From contig NC_133294.1 of NCBI RefSeq assembly GCF_005239225.2, forward strand, positions 3,844,001 to 3,908,000: a stretch of DNA of 64,000 bases, read 5' to 3'. The position numbers were made by a program, and so were the translations under genes. Position 1 is the first letter of the stretch, and each line of letters begins with the position of its first letter. This DNA is from Populus alba. Its lineage: Eukaryota > Streptophyta > Magnoliopsida > Malpighiales > Salicaceae. Below the pieces are notes generated by a model that had not been told where the DNA came from, searched no databases, and saw nothing but the letters and a program-made list of their open reading frames with translations. Shown here one piece after another: positions 33,342 to 46,928 of the stretch.

Positions 33342-36300
33342 AGTTTGGAAAACTTGATTTTGGAGGATTAGAGCAGCAGGATCGAATCATCCTAGCTTTT
33401 ATTGACAATTCTGAAGGACATAAACACTTGTTCTCCTAAACAGTACATGACATCAACCTCACCCTTCACAATTCACACCAGTCTTGACACAATTCTAATG
33501 ACAAATTGTAATCTCCAACACCTGTAAACAGAAGATTAGCCAAGGGCTTCTACTTAATTTATTTAATCTCAGCTAATAATTATATCCTGTACTTGAAGAT
33601 TCTGTCATCGTTTTAATTTTGCTGGTTCATACGGAAATATTTTACCATGGCGGAAACTAGTGTAGCAATTGACTTGCCAGGCCAGGTCTTGAGTAATCAA
33701 GCTGACTTGCCATGCTAAACTGCAGATCGATGGGTCATTGAGTTAACTCGTTAAGTCAGGCCGGGTCCCATGACACTAAAACGACAACGCCGGTGGCCCT
33801 TCCTTGTGTTGTTGTTGGGCGACTAATCTGAACGTGTAGCTCAATTTGACAGGAATGGACGTTCTTTGTTTACAGTAATAAAGATAGAATTTCAAACAAA
33901 AGTATCATTAATTGGATTCCATGGTTAGTAGAGAACAATACTAAATAGCTAGTTTGATCACGATGATTAGTTGTTTCTCTCTTGCACTTCAATTATGGGT
34001 TCCATTTAGAATTTGAAATTGCTTGTTTGTGCTTTTTAAATATTGTTTTTTTATGGTTTTGATAAAAAAAAAATAAATTTTAAATAAAAAAATTATCTTC
34101 ATGAATTTTCAAGTTAAATTCATTTTAAAAAACAATGTAACACTGTCTTCTTTACTATTCTTGTGAAACTATCAGGCTAGGGTCCTCTGAATGCCAAGAT
34201 TGTTGTCTTTCGCTTTGAGATCTTCATTATTCTTACAGAACCATCAGGCTAGGGTCCTCTGAAATCTTGAGCAGCAGCCATGGAATCTTTTTCTATTAAG
34301 TTGTGCTGGTGGAAGATCTATTGAATGTTCAAGCAATAAGCACTACGGTTCTCAACTGTCTGCAATGAATGATTATATAAAGACTAAAAGGAACCCCAAG
34401 TGAAGATCCATTGCACCTCGAAGTCAAGAAGCTTCTCTGTTTATGGCATATCAAAACTTATGTTAGAGTTGAATTGTTGATGTTTGATATCGTCAAGGAA
34501 CAATGACACAGTGGCCTTCATCTTCTTCGATCGAGTTTTCACCAATAAGAGACGCCTTATTTCTTAATAACACACACACACCTCATCATCACAAGTGGCC
34601 AGATTGAATGTTCAAAGATTAACATGATTTCGCCTACCGCATAACAAAGACAAGAAAAAAAAAAGCAAAAGAAGACTACTTTTTCAGCCTAGTTGTGAAA
34701 TTCGGGTTTTATCAAATTAACTTGCTAATTAATGTATAAATTCACTCAACTAGCAACTCAAGTCTTCAACTCAATTGATATAAAAAGAAAAGGAAACCAT
34801 CCAATTAATTAAAAATATAATTCAGGTCGAGTCTTGCTTATTTTAAATCATGATTTAAATTAACCAAATTATTCAAATATAAATTCACTCGACTTGAACT
34901 CAAGTCTTGAACCCGATTGACATATATAAAAAATAAAAAAGAGACCATCCAATTAAATTCAACTTAACTTGCCCACACAAACTCTAAAAATGACAGGATA
35001 AGAAACCCAACATGGTAACCTAAAATCGTATCCCAATTTAATTTGAGCATCATCAATGAAGTTAAATCCTTATTGCAAGCCAAGTTGGCATGCACTTCCA
35101 TCTAATTTAATTACTAAGTGTTTAGTATTGTATTGTATAATAATTTTAAAAATATTTTTCTCTTTATATTACTACATCAAATTCACTAAAAATTATTTAA
35201 AAAATATAAATTTAATTTTTTTCATATTAAATATATTCTTAAACGCATCTTAACACAGGAAGAACAGCATTTTAATGCGGTGATTCAAAAAAAGCAGAGA
35301 AATCGGAGTTGGGTAGTAGCGGCTTGTATATTTTTTATGGCTTTTGCACCCTTTGAGTGGGACAAGATAAAATAATTTGGCTTAACAGCGTCCAAGAGAT
35401 TTTAGAATTTCTTGACCTATGAAACACACTTTACATTACTGGCTTGTCGTCTTCGTTGTTTTTAATGTTCTTGTCGATTATGACTGCTCATGAGAGAATT
35501 AGAGAAATATAGAGTGCGAACATTTTCAGAAGTGATAGCTTATGGAGTTTTTTTTTTTTTTTTTTTGAGTATTCTTTGCACTCTTTTAAGGCTAAGATTA
35601 ATTTGATTTGAATTCATAACAATCCTTTTTAATAAATATATTTTTTAAAGATTGAACTCGTGAAGTATTTCATGTGAAAAAAAATATAACTATTTTTAAG
35701 TTAAATTATTTTTCTTCTTCTATATATGGAAAGGTATTCTAATATTTTTAAAATAATTTATTCATTTACAAGTTGATTTGGTGCATATTTAATTTAATTA
35801 TGAAGAATTTATCTCTCACGATCTATCATTTGATTCCAGACAATAATAAACTCAGTAATCAAATAGATGTTTACTATATGAATGATTTAAATATTTGTTT
35901 CATGGAATATAAATATTGAGAATCTAAACTGATATCGAGAATTTGTTGACTTTGAGCCAAGAACTTATTGGTAAATGTGCTTGATTACTTTTGATTGATT
36001 AAACCCTTAAACTAATAATAATTAAATTAGGTCAGATGTTATAAAAATATTATTAAAGCCTATGATCCATTTAACCTAAAATTTAATTCTTCGATTAGAT
36101 TTTAAATTAGATTAGATTAAATTCAACTAGTATATCAACTTATAATCTGATTCACCAAGTCAAATTTTATTTTGATTTAAAAAAAATAGATCAAATTATT
36201 TTAGTTTTTCCAAAAATAATATTAAAACCACCTTGATCAACCCGTGTACTTGTAATTTCGGTTTTGTCCGGGTTATCTGCGTTTAATATCTTCGTTATAC

Positions 36301-36630
36301 AGTCGTATCTAATAATCAAAAAACAAGAAAGGCTTGGTTCTGTTTATATATATATATATATATATATTAAAAAAAAAAAAAACCTTTGGATGAAAGGGAA
36401 AAAATATATAAAATTGAAAAAGAAGAAGACCCTTTACGTTATATCATGCAACTGTTGATAGAAGAGACGTAAAGTGAAAATCAGAAAAGCTAATAATATA
36501 GTAGGTTGAAAGGGCCTCTGCCTAGCTAGGGTTTGCTGTCCCTTCCTTTCCCTTCCCAATATTATTATACCATCTGCCTTCCTCTGCTCTCCACACCCTT
36601 CAAAACCTCCACACACTTGCATACACCTCT
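33342..36630. other. Gene-poor intergenic DNA
   Basis: No gene is supported. Notable items are two copies of the phrase ATCAGGCTAGGGTCCTCTGA (near 34171 and 34242), a poly-T tract near 35550-35566, and a TA microsatellite near 36346-36366. The phrase AGTTAACTCGTTAAGTCAGG near 33740 echoes one near 38540 and is typical of old dispersed plant repeats. Confidence 0.5.
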
Positions 36631-36636
36631 AGTAAT

Positions 36637-36639
36637 GAC

Positions 36640-36680
<41 letters not shown>

Positions 36681-36753
36681 CTTTCTTGCTTTTCTCTTAT
36701 TCTTACCCTGTTGTGACGGATTCGCGTACTGTGACACTTCACTAAAATTCACT

Positions 36754-36786
<33 letters not shown>
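36637..36786. repeat. Two CT microsatellites
   Basis: (CT)n runs lie at about 36637-36676 and about 36758-36786, separated by about 80 bp of C/T-rich sequence. Flanking phrases such as CTAGGGTTTGCTG near 36527 resemble plant 5'-leader text, but no downstream coding exon was found. Confidence 0.85.
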
Positions 36787-36789
<3 letters not shown>

Positions 36790-37318
36790 ATACTGATAAC
36801 CCTAACCCCTGCAGACCACCGATCTGGTGTCAAAATTTACGTAGCTAATGGACCAGACACGGAACAAAGCTTAGGGTTCTCTCCTTCTGAAATCTTACAT
36901 TGATTCTCCGTATCAAATGCAAATTGTAAAAGAGAAGAATTTGAGAGTTGTGTTCAATACGACCTGGAAAATGATAGGGAGCTGGGTCCTTTTTAAAAAT
37001 ATTTGTCAAATAACTATTTGACTTGAAATCTATATAAACTCGGTAATCATTGTATACTTAAACATAAAATATTAGATGAACTTTCTGATTGTTTAGTTGT
37101 TAATAATTTAATATTTATTAAATAATCATTTCAATTCAGTAATTTAAAATAGTGAATAAAATATTTAAATAATTCTATATTAATATCTAATATTATCTAA
37201 TAATTAAAGGTATCCAACTTGGACTCCACCAGAGGAACAACACATTCCCTGGACCCAGATCGATTATGCCAATTGCGGACCTCTGGGATTTTTCTGTTCT
37301 TGATAGATTATATGCTTG
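36787..37318. other. AT-rich intergenic DNA
   Basis: Nothing is recognised beyond AT-rich sequence and a short less AT-rich patch at 36800-36890. Confidence 0.5.
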
Positions 37319-37383
37319 GGTGTGTGTGTGTAAATATATATAAATATAAATATAAATATATATATATATATACACACACACGC
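37319..37383. repeat. Self-complementary compound microsatellite (TG)n-(TA)n-(CA)n
   Basis: A GTGTGTGTGT run is followed by about 45 bp of TA-rich sequence and then ACACACACAC, so the two ends are reverse complements and can fold into one long hairpin. Confidence 0.85.
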
Positions 37384-37625
37384 GACGACATGCACCAACC
37401 TTGCTTGCTTTTGGTGTACACAACCCTTTTCTTGATTTTGCACACTACCCTACGTTATTTATGTTTTTTCAGTGGATATTTTCTTAAATTGGGTCATGCC
37501 CAGAATAGAAAACTTGTATATTAAACGACAATTTGAGAAGTAAAATAAAAGGGGAAATGCATTAATGTGATAGAAATCAAACACTTATTTTCTCTTTAGA
37601 GTTTATATATATACTTTGCATATAA

Positions 37626-37670
37626 AATATGTGTTTGGTGATATAATTTTTATATCACCAAACACATATT
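37626..37670. repeat. Perfect 20-bp inverted repeat with a 5-nt loop
   Basis: The left arm 37626-37645 (AATATGTGTTTGGTGATATA) is exactly complementary to the right arm 37651-37670, with loop ATTTT. GTTTGGTGA/TCACCAAAC ends resemble the termini of MITEs in this window, so it may be two abutting element ends. Confidence 0.85.
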
Positions 37671-39545
37671 AATTTCTTAAAAAGATTTTGAGACAATCAT
37701 TTACTCAACCTTTTACCAGTATAAAAATAAAGTTATATATTTTTATTTTATGGGTGTTAAACTAGGTTTTCTTTTGAAGAAACAAAGGGAAATTCATTAT
37801 CCTTGAATGAAGTTTTTTTTTTCTTTTTTTTTGGAATATTAAAATAGTATTTGAAATTGCAGTGCGCAGATACTTCCCAAAAATGTTTTTTATTTAAGAA
37901 TATATTAATATAATTTTTTTTAATTTTTAATATCTGCATATTAAAATTACTAAAAAAACATAAAAAATATATATTTGATTTTTATTTATGCCAAAAACAT
38001 TCAAACACAGGTAACAATAATAAGGCAATGACAAATAACATCTAAAAAATATAAAGAAAACATCTTTTAGGTACTAAGAGGATGGATGACATCTGAACTT
38101 CACAGCAGAGGGATGGATTTTAAATCTCTCAAAAAATAAGGACTATATAAATCAATCATTAAAGGGTGAGATGGCAAGAATCTCAATCTTCGGGACCAGG
38201 GCCAACCCTGACCACTCCTTGGTCTCTCGTCACTCGGAGCTGGCACCAAACCTCTCGGAGCCGGTGGTCACATGAAGCACAATTCATACATGTGGGGGTC
38301 TCTTCAAGACGAAAAAATGGGAGTAAAATGCAATTCCTTGATCTCTGTGTTTGACCATTTAAATTCTAATTAGTCCTTGGTTTTTGAAAATATATATAAT
38401 CAGTCCCTTCACTCCTGTTCAACACTGTCTAGTTCCAAATCTCTGTATTTGACCATTTAAATTCCAATAGCAAAGTTATTAAACTGGACTCAATGATAAA
38501 CCTGATCTAAAATCTATGTCGCTGGGTGAGGGTTAAATCTTATGTCAACGAGTTGACCCGGCCTATATTGTTTTTTTAGAAAACAACAGAACATCGTCCT
38601 TTTAATAAATAAAAAAATTCTTATACTTGACTCGGTCTAGGTCCCGAGCTGTTGAATTAGAGGTTCACCTGCTGAATTGTATTGAATTTAATAACATTAT
38701 TAGGTAGTAAGAGCTTAGAGAAAAACCAATAGATTAGAAAAAACAGAGTTAACAAAAGTTAAGGGAATCAAGTTGGGATTTTAAACATGAGTAATAAGAA
38801 CCAGCGACCAAAAATATTTTTACTCCCACGTTTTCAAAGCGATTAGTGCCATCGGCTTTGAATGAGATAAAAAAAAAAAAACCAGCACATGAATGACGAA
38901 TTGAATCAAGATTCACCACATAAAACAAAAAAAAGCACTCCACGATTTTTTTTTTCCGGGTATTTGTAAGTGGAGTATATATTATATTTAAAAGTAATTG
39001 AAAATATATTTAAATAATTTTTTTAGTTTAATAAATAAAATAAAATAAAAAATATTTTAAAAAAAACAAAAAGAAAACAGTACAAAAATTATTACTAGCT
39101 ACAGCCTGCATGCCTCTTTTATCATGTACAAGCCTCCCATATGCAGGCGTTACAAGCTACATGCCTGCCTCTTGGACTGCACGAGAAGAGTACTACAAGT
39201 AGTACTTAAGTTCCTATTTCACTAGTCATGTTTGGAGGGTTTTGTGCACATTTTGTCATTCTTAATTAACGGTTGTTTGTTCTAAGTAAAAAATTTTTTA
39301 TATAAGAATATTTGTAATCTTTAAGAAACATTTTAAATAAATGATAAATGTAAATATTTGATAACCAATCTATGAATTTAACTCTCTCCTTCAGATTTAT
39401 TTTCTACTCTAATCAATTTATTACCTTTCAAATAATGTAATATTTATTGCATTTAAAATGTTACACATGATCATATTTTTTTAGGAGTAATCATTTTAGA
39501 TTCAATTTGATTTTTATAAAAAATAAATAATTGAATCAAAATTAA
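37671..39545. other. Gene-poor intergenic DNA
   Basis: This is AT-rich with poly-A and poly-T runs. A less AT-rich patch at 38166-38354 has a 62-aa frame that I cannot identify. No gene is supported. Confidence 0.5.
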
Positions 39546-39549
39546 AAAA

Positions 39550-39750
39550 AAAAAAAACAAATAAAAACTGGTTCAAACCAACCGATTTTGGTTTTGTTTG
39601 GCTTGGTTATAGCTCGATTTTTTTAGTTTGGCTTGGTTTTTTGGTTTGGCTAGGTTTTTTTCAATTTGGCTCGGTTTTTTTTTTTTTTTTTGGGTTCGGT
39701 TTAGTTTTTTCAGTTTCGGGCTCATAAAGTCAAAACTAAACTGAACCGGA
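39550..39750. repeat. Degenerate GGTTTGG/GGCTTGG tandem motif region
   Basis: Repeated variants of TTTGGCTTGGTTTT and TTTGGCTCGG occur with T-runs, flanked by AAACCAACCG on the left and AAACTGAACCGG on the right as inverted counterparts. Such CGGTTTGG-type degenerate repeats are common in plant intergenic DNA. Confidence 0.6.
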
Positions 39751-42179
39751 TAATTTTTAAAAAAAAATTAATTTAATCAGTTTTTTTATAATTCCATTTT
39801 TTTAATTTATTTTTTTTTTTCTTAATTTAATTAATTTTTTTATTTTTTCAGTCATATCTAATATTCGATGCAAAATAATGTAATATTTATTGCATTTCAA
39901 ATGTTATACATGAACATATTTCCTGCAAACCTGATGACTTTATCAAGATGCGAAATCATTCATGATCACAATTAATGATTACAACACCGCTATTTTGGTG
40001 GCGATAGGGATTAGACGAGGAAGAGCTAGGAGACAATTTGCTCGAGACGAGTGGAGCTAGAAGCCATGATTCGTTGAAGCTAGAGGCTAGAGCTGCCATG
40101 GTGGTGTATGGCAATTGTTTTTTAAAATTTATTTTTCAACCCTAACAAATTAAAATGATATAAACATGTAGAGAAGATGATTTTAGAAAAAGAAAAAAAT
40201 AAATCTGGGGACCAGCCGTGTTGAGAAGAGACATTCGGACTGTCCCACAACCTTTATCAGCTTTTTAAACGGCGGTAACCTACTTTTTTTCCCCTGCTAA
40301 CAGAGCTTGGATTAGATGCTATGACGGTGACTAAGCTAATAATTAGGGTGTAAGAAAAGCTACATATTTTCAATCTTGCCAAAAGATTTTTTCTTCATCC
40401 TGTTCATTTTTCGTCTCCACCTGTCCCTGACTTGTTCGTCGAGTGCTCATGTGTTTTGTGAACAGAGGGGGGGATAAGGGAGTCCAGATTTTTACAGATT
40501 AGATTACAGCATGCAATTCCTTGTCTTGTTCTTGAGCTCATCTTTCTTCTTTTGCGGATTTCACTGCCACAGATCTTAGTTGTGTTTTAGGGAGGGAGGT
40601 TTTTTTAAGTTTTTTTTTCAAAGTGTTTTCTTTTTAAAAAAATATTAAATTTATGAGTTTTTTTAGTTCTTTTAGTTGTGTTGATGGGTTGATGTATAAA
40701 AAACTAAAAGAAATTAATGTATTTTTAAAAAAAAAAAAAAATATTATGTAAGATAATATAAAATATCAGTAATGATATCAAGAGAGTTTGTGCCATTGTG
40801 ATTTTAAAAAATAAATTTAAAAATAACTATAAATTATAACTTTATTTTAGCCGGAGTTTTAAAATAGAATTTTAAATGGGATCTATGCAAACTATAACGT
40901 ATATTGATTAATTAGATATTTTTATAATTATAATTGGGACAAAACACAAACTACATCATATAAACAAACATAATTTAAAAATAATATGGTAATTTATTCT
41001 AAGTTTTATTTTAAAATAATTTAAAAATTTATCTTGTCAAATACTAATTAATCTCGTCAAATTAAGTGAGATTTGATTGGATGAAATTTTTTTAAAAAAA
41101 TTATCCATACAATATTTAAAAAATATATTTTAAAGATTTTTTTTTTAATAAAAATAAAGCAATATTATTTAAAAATATAAAAAAAAACCAATTTCATTTC
41201 AGTCCTTAACTTAGTGAATTTACCAAATTTCAAATAAGTAGTTACAATTAACAAAAAAAAAAAAAGTTAAAAATGAAATATTCATGTTTTAATCAATGAA
41301 AATTAATTGATTAATTAAAATAAATATAAAGCAGTATATTAGATATCTCTTCTTTTTTTCATTATATAGCCTGTAAAAATTGTATTTTACAAATAACAAA
41401 TATATATATATATAGAAATAAAATTAATTAGAAACACTAAAACACCTCAATCTCTCCCTTTAAGTGGATTTTTTTTTTTAATTTGACCATTTATTTGAAG
41501 TCTTAAAAAATCATAGCCGTGAATTCTACAGGTATAAGATCATTTTCTCCACCGGTCAAGTCTTGAAAGAGACCTCCTTAATCAATAGACTAATCATAGT
41601 TTTTTTTCCTAACTAAACTTAAAAATGTGATACCTCAATTTTGAATTCAGTTTTCCCATGTATTTTGGGAATCTAAAAGTTGTCATATGAACATTTAATA
41701 GATATAATATTTTTGTTTTGCCAACCAAAAATAGGTATTGTATGAAATTAAGAAGAGTTAGAATCCTCCAAATGATCCTGGACCCAGCAGACAAGCACAC
41801 AAGGTATTTTGCGCTACAGTGATATTTTGTTTTAATACCAGCAAAACAAAATAATCTAAAAAATATATTAAATTAAAGTAAATAAATAAATAAATAAAAA
41901 TTAATTTTTTAAAAAATACTTTTGAAATGTATGATTAATATATTTTTGAAAAATTAAAGATTTTTTTTTGTATACTCTTAAGTCTTAACAGCTTCCTACG
42001 AGATAGAACGAACACTCAATAAAAATGTTTGCTTGTTGAGTAAATGGATATAATTTTGTATCAATTGAATATAATTGTTCTAATTATTAATACATGAAGA
42101 AATTCTATGATATTTAACTTATAATCACAAATGAAAAAAATTTGCTTTTTTTTTAAAAAAAAAGAAAAAGAACTTTTGG
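39751..42179. other. AT-rich intergenic DNA
   Basis: No gene is seen. TA-rich runs lie near 41400. A less AT-rich patch at 39950-40290 has no sustained frame. Confidence 0.5.
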
Positions 42180-42400
42180 GCGTGCGTATTTAGAAATGTG
42201 ATTGTAGTTGTTTTTTAAAATACTTTTTATTTCATAACACATTAAAATAATAAGTTTTTTATTTTTTTAAAATTATTTTTGACATCAATATATTAAAATG
42301 ATATGAAAATATCAAAAATATATTAATTTAAAATAAAAAAAAAAAAAAAATTAATTTTTTTTTAAAAATATTTTTGTAAAAAATATGAAACAAATTTGGT
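42180..42400. mobile_element. Degenerate MITE-like element
   Basis: It starts GGGCGTGCGTATTTAGAAATG and has an AT-rich interior with AAAATTATTTTTGACATCAA and its approximate complement, ending GTAAAAAATATGAAACAAATT. It is the same class as 5652-5876 and 46320-46530, with eroded ends. Confidence 0.35.
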
Positions 42401-45400
42401 GGCAATCAAAAGCTAGAAACCATAAATCGAGATTTTTGGATCTTTGAATTTCATTTTAACATAAAAGTATTAGCAGACACCATTACAATTATGTTCACAA
42501 CTACAATAATTACGGTCAAGGAAAAAGCTTCAGTTAAAAACCAAAGTTATACCAGATGCGCTCCAAAGGGAATTAGAAAATAAGAATATAAATTTCATTG
42601 CAGCCAGTATTTAACATCTTTTTTAGCCATAGCCATGGTTGCATGGAAATACCGATGGATATAAATGGTGTTTATTTTTATATTTTAAAAGTATTTTTAT
42701 TTTAAAAATAATATTTTATTGATGTTTTTAAATCATTTTAATATATTAATGTTAAACATATATATATATATATTATTTTAATATATTTTTCAAATGAAAA
42801 GTATTTATCACACTTCAAAAACACCTCATAATTACATTACAAATGTGTTGCAACGAATGGGAATTTGAACTAGTCATGAGCAGTTTAGTTAATTTATATC
42901 TATCTATTTATTATAAATTCAAAAATATGATTATTTGAGTGTATTTTTAAAATGAATTCTACAATGTTTGATTCATCATAAAAAAAAGCATCACATTTAA
43001 ACAAAATTATAATCTTACCATCAAAACTCAAATTAGTTTACTTTGACAATATTAATTAGTATTTATAGAAAATCATATACATGGTCACATATTATCAATC
43101 TATAGATTTAATTTCTGGGTAAAAGACATGAATATCTTGATAGAAGACTAAAAATTGTAACTGCTCGTGACAAACAGGGTGTTGAGAAAATGCAAGGCAT
43201 GCAAATTTTATAGCACATGTTTTATTGGTAAAAATATCAGTCCACCACACATCAATGACAATTGAACAGTACATGGATGTCATAAAAATGCCTACAAGGT
43301 GGAGACAACATAAATGTGTCACTGTTTTCACCGGTTTAACGTTTATTTGAAATCGTGGTAATAATAATAATTAAAATTATTAAAAAATATATTTTTATAT
43401 TTTAAAAATTATTTTTGATATCGGTATATTAAAATATCTGAAAACATAAAAATAAAATTATCTAAAACAAAAAGAAAATTTTTCAAAAATTTTGGGAATA
43501 CGGTATACACCGTGTTTCCAAAAACACCATTAAATTTATTGAACCACATTATGTATTTCAATATTTTTTAATTTTAAAGAATCATTTTAATTCAATAGCT
43601 TAAATTATTAAATGAGATTATAATATATGATTTATATTATTTTTTAACATATTCTTTCAAATGAAAGTCATTTGAGTTTGAAACTTGTATAAGCTCGTAT
43701 TGTATTATATTTTATTTTTATCAAATAAATGAAGATGATGAGATTTAAACTTGTGATCGCTTAGTCATCAAGACTTTGATATCATGTTAAAATGTTATCT
43801 TAATCTAATAAATTAAATTATTAAACAAGATTTTAAAATATAATTTATATTATTTTTTAATATTCATAGTAATAACACCCGGATAGAAAATAATTTTTAC
43901 GTCCGAACCCTAGAGAATGTGATTCTCCTAATTTTAAAAGAAATTTACTTTCTGAAAAGTGGGATTTAAGGCCCTGTGAAACGTCAATTTTGTGGAATTC
44001 GAAGGTATTTTTGCATGTTAATCGAGACGAGATCACGTCTCTTTGACACCTTTATACTAATTTGATACGTCTAGGAGAATAAAATTTCTGGAGCATGACT
44101 TCGAGATTTGAGGGTGTTTGGATTCTGTTTTTGTGCTGAAAAGGGTCAACAAACAGAGCATAAATCCTTAACTCATTGAGGTTATATTACAGAAACTCCA
44201 TCACATCTATTTTGTATGTTCACTTATGAATTCCATGTTTTACAAAATATCATTTATTGTTTTGTCTGTGGTTTATGTTTTAAAAACCATCCCATGTGTT
44301 ACAGAAGATATTCCTTTGTCGGTGGTTTTTTTATTTTTTCTCTTTATTTTTTAGTTTTCTGGTTTATTTATGACTTTTATCACCTTTTCTTTTATTTTTG
44401 TATTCCCTGATTTATTTAGGTTGTTTTTTTAGTTTATTAAACGAGCGAAAAATTTCTTAGAGAGACTCACTATTTTGACATAAAATATTTAATGAAAAAA
44501 TTCCAAATCATGTTTTTTTTACATGGAGAGCCTTTTCGTCGGAATTCTGTGTTCTATGTCATTGTACTTGCTTATTTTCTTGTGTTGTTTTCACATGTCA
44601 CAAACATGTAACAATTCAAATAACCCAAAATTTTTCTTTCATTTCACCCCTCGCACTTTTTTCAATTGCAATCTTCCATGACCAGTTTCTTAAAACTTGT
44701 TAGGGAAAGAAATAAACCAACAAAAGAGAACCAGTGTGTAGAACAAGTAAAAATCCCATGATCAATGTCAAATTCACTGTAAAAAAGATATGTTTAGTTT
44801 ATCTACTTTATTTTTTCTTACTTTATAATATATTTAGTTTTTGCAATTTTTCTTTAATAAAAAAAATCAATTTTCTTAACATATCAATTCTTGGGTTTTA
44901 TAAATGAGAGGGAAAGTCATATAAAAACAGCAAGGGATAGAAAAAGTTGGTGAATGATCTCTTTTCAACAATAAAACATGTCGTTTGGTATCGACGAGTC
45001 CCTTTTGATAGGAAAAATTTGATGGTGTAAGCATTTTTTATAAACATATCTAGAAAAGAAGATCAAGCTCCATTTAGATTTTTTTATTTAGTTGATTTTT
45101 GTTTTTTGAGTTATTTTAGAGTTTGTGGATGGTCTATCAAGATTTTAAAAGTGTTTTTGAGATGTTTTCATATCATGATGACTAGAAAATTGAGTTTTTG
45201 GATTCAAAAGCTTGGAGCTTAATTTTTTTTTTTATATCAATATGGACAATTAAGAAATATAAAAACATGCGACATGTCGCATGTTGTTGGTAAGTTAAAC
45301 AGGATTAACTTTAATATTTTTTTTTGTTTTTTTAATTAATTTTTTAAAATTTCATCATTAAATATTAGATTTCATTAATAATTAAGCTTTTATAATTTGT

Positions 45401-46319
45401 TTTGATTTATTTTGTATGGTGTTACAATGGTTTCATAATCTAACATACAGATTAAGAAATTAACCTAAATTGATCTAATATGTTTTGTCTCGATGTCTAT
45501 ATAAAAAAAATCTCACAATGAATATTTATTTTAAGTCAAACTATAATGTCATCAATCACTTGAGTTGTCTTTGAATCCACAAAATTGAAACTGATGAATC
45601 CCTACAAGTATGGGTTTTGTAAAAATGAAACCAAATTGTTTTTAGTAACAACAAATGCCCACCAGGAAAATAAATGAAAGCATTTTAAATAAAAAAGGAT
45701 GGTCGATGCTAAACATTTACATGTGCATCTATCTTTTATATATATTTTTAAAAGTAGATTCCCACTTTAAAAATTAATTACTATTAACAACTTCTTTTTA
45801 TTTATAATTTCAATATTTCTTAATTTTTTTTATACAAAACATAAATAGCATCTTTTATTTCCAAAAAAAATAAATCATGTTAATAGCTGAGGTTTCGTAA
45901 CTTATTTTGATTTGTTTTCCACAATGTTATTGTCATCTCAAACAAACGTTTTAATATTGAGTTGGTATTTAATTTTTTGAGTATCTATTTTTTTTTATTA
46001 TAAAATTAAATAAAAAATAATTTCATATTAAAAAAAAGTTTTTAAGCCCAATAAATTTTAAAATTTGAATCATTGTTTTGATGGATTAATTTAGTTTGAC
46101 TAGGTCATTGTTATAAAAAAATTAAAAAATAAATTACATTTTCAATGTTTATTTAAGTTGTCTTTATACAGTATAAAAATTATCCAAGCATATTGATTTG
46201 AGTCACTGAGCTAGATAAAAAGCCATAATTCGAATATAATATAACCTATTTTTCTTTTATTCATGTTAAAAGAACTCTATCCGACGCAACTTACGTAGCG
46301 TGGATTAGTTTACCAACTA
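42401..46319. other. Gene-poor DNA upstream of the KNOX gene
   Basis: No gene is supported. MITE-like AT-rich segments recur near 42650-42830 and 43360-43540. A less AT-rich patch at 43880-44170 (phrases such as GGATTTAAGGCCCTGTGAAA) looks like retroelement debris, but no LTR pair or reverse transcriptase motif was found. Confidence 0.5.
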
Positions 46320-46530
46320 AGAACCAGTTTAAAAATATGGTTGCAGTTGTTTTTAAAAGTATTTTTCATTTGGAAATGTATCAAAATAATATTTTTTTTA
46401 TTTTTTAAAAATTATTTTTGATCTTAACACATCAAAATAATCTAAAAACACCAAAAAAATATTAACCTAAAACAAAAAATAAATTTAAATTTTTCCAAGC
46501 ATACTTTTATAAACATAAAAAAACAGAACC
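46320..46530. mobile_element. Degenerate MITE-like element
   Basis: It starts GAACCAGTTTAAAAATATGG and ends ACATAAAAAAACAGAACC. The interior contains AAAATTATTTTTGATCTTAA and ACACATCAAAATAATC, matching the element class above. The outer ends are only loosely complementary. Confidence 0.4.
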
Positions 46531-46599
46531 TAAAACTTTTACATAGCCTATTTTTTTTTTTATCATCAAGATTTCTTCACAAGAGATTTGTGAAAAAAT

Positions 46600-46889
46600 A
46601 ACATAGCATAATGAGTTGGAGAGGGGCGGCATTAAAGAGCTCGAAGCCCACCAAAACAGCAAGGACAAGTGTGGCCACTGTCACAGCAAAATAAGAAAGA
46701 TGAACAAGAAGAAGGGGAGATGGTGGATGGGCATAATATTGGGAGTTTTAAGGCCCTAGGGTTAAGGTTAAGGTGGAGAAGAGGACAGCATATAAGTTAG
46801 GGAGAATATTAATGGACACATTGCTATCAAACCCCCGCATTAAATATTAAAGGAAGAAAGAAACTGTAGTGTACTCTACAGATACTGTA

Positions 46890-46928
<39 letters not shown>

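Noticed and set aside
36600..36833. Minus-strand frame rich in Arg-Glu
   Set aside because: It is translation of CT/GA microsatellites.
43095..43331. 78-codon minus-strand frame with many Cys and hydrophobic residues
   Set aside because: It is isolated in AT-rich DNA, with no splice context or family resemblance.
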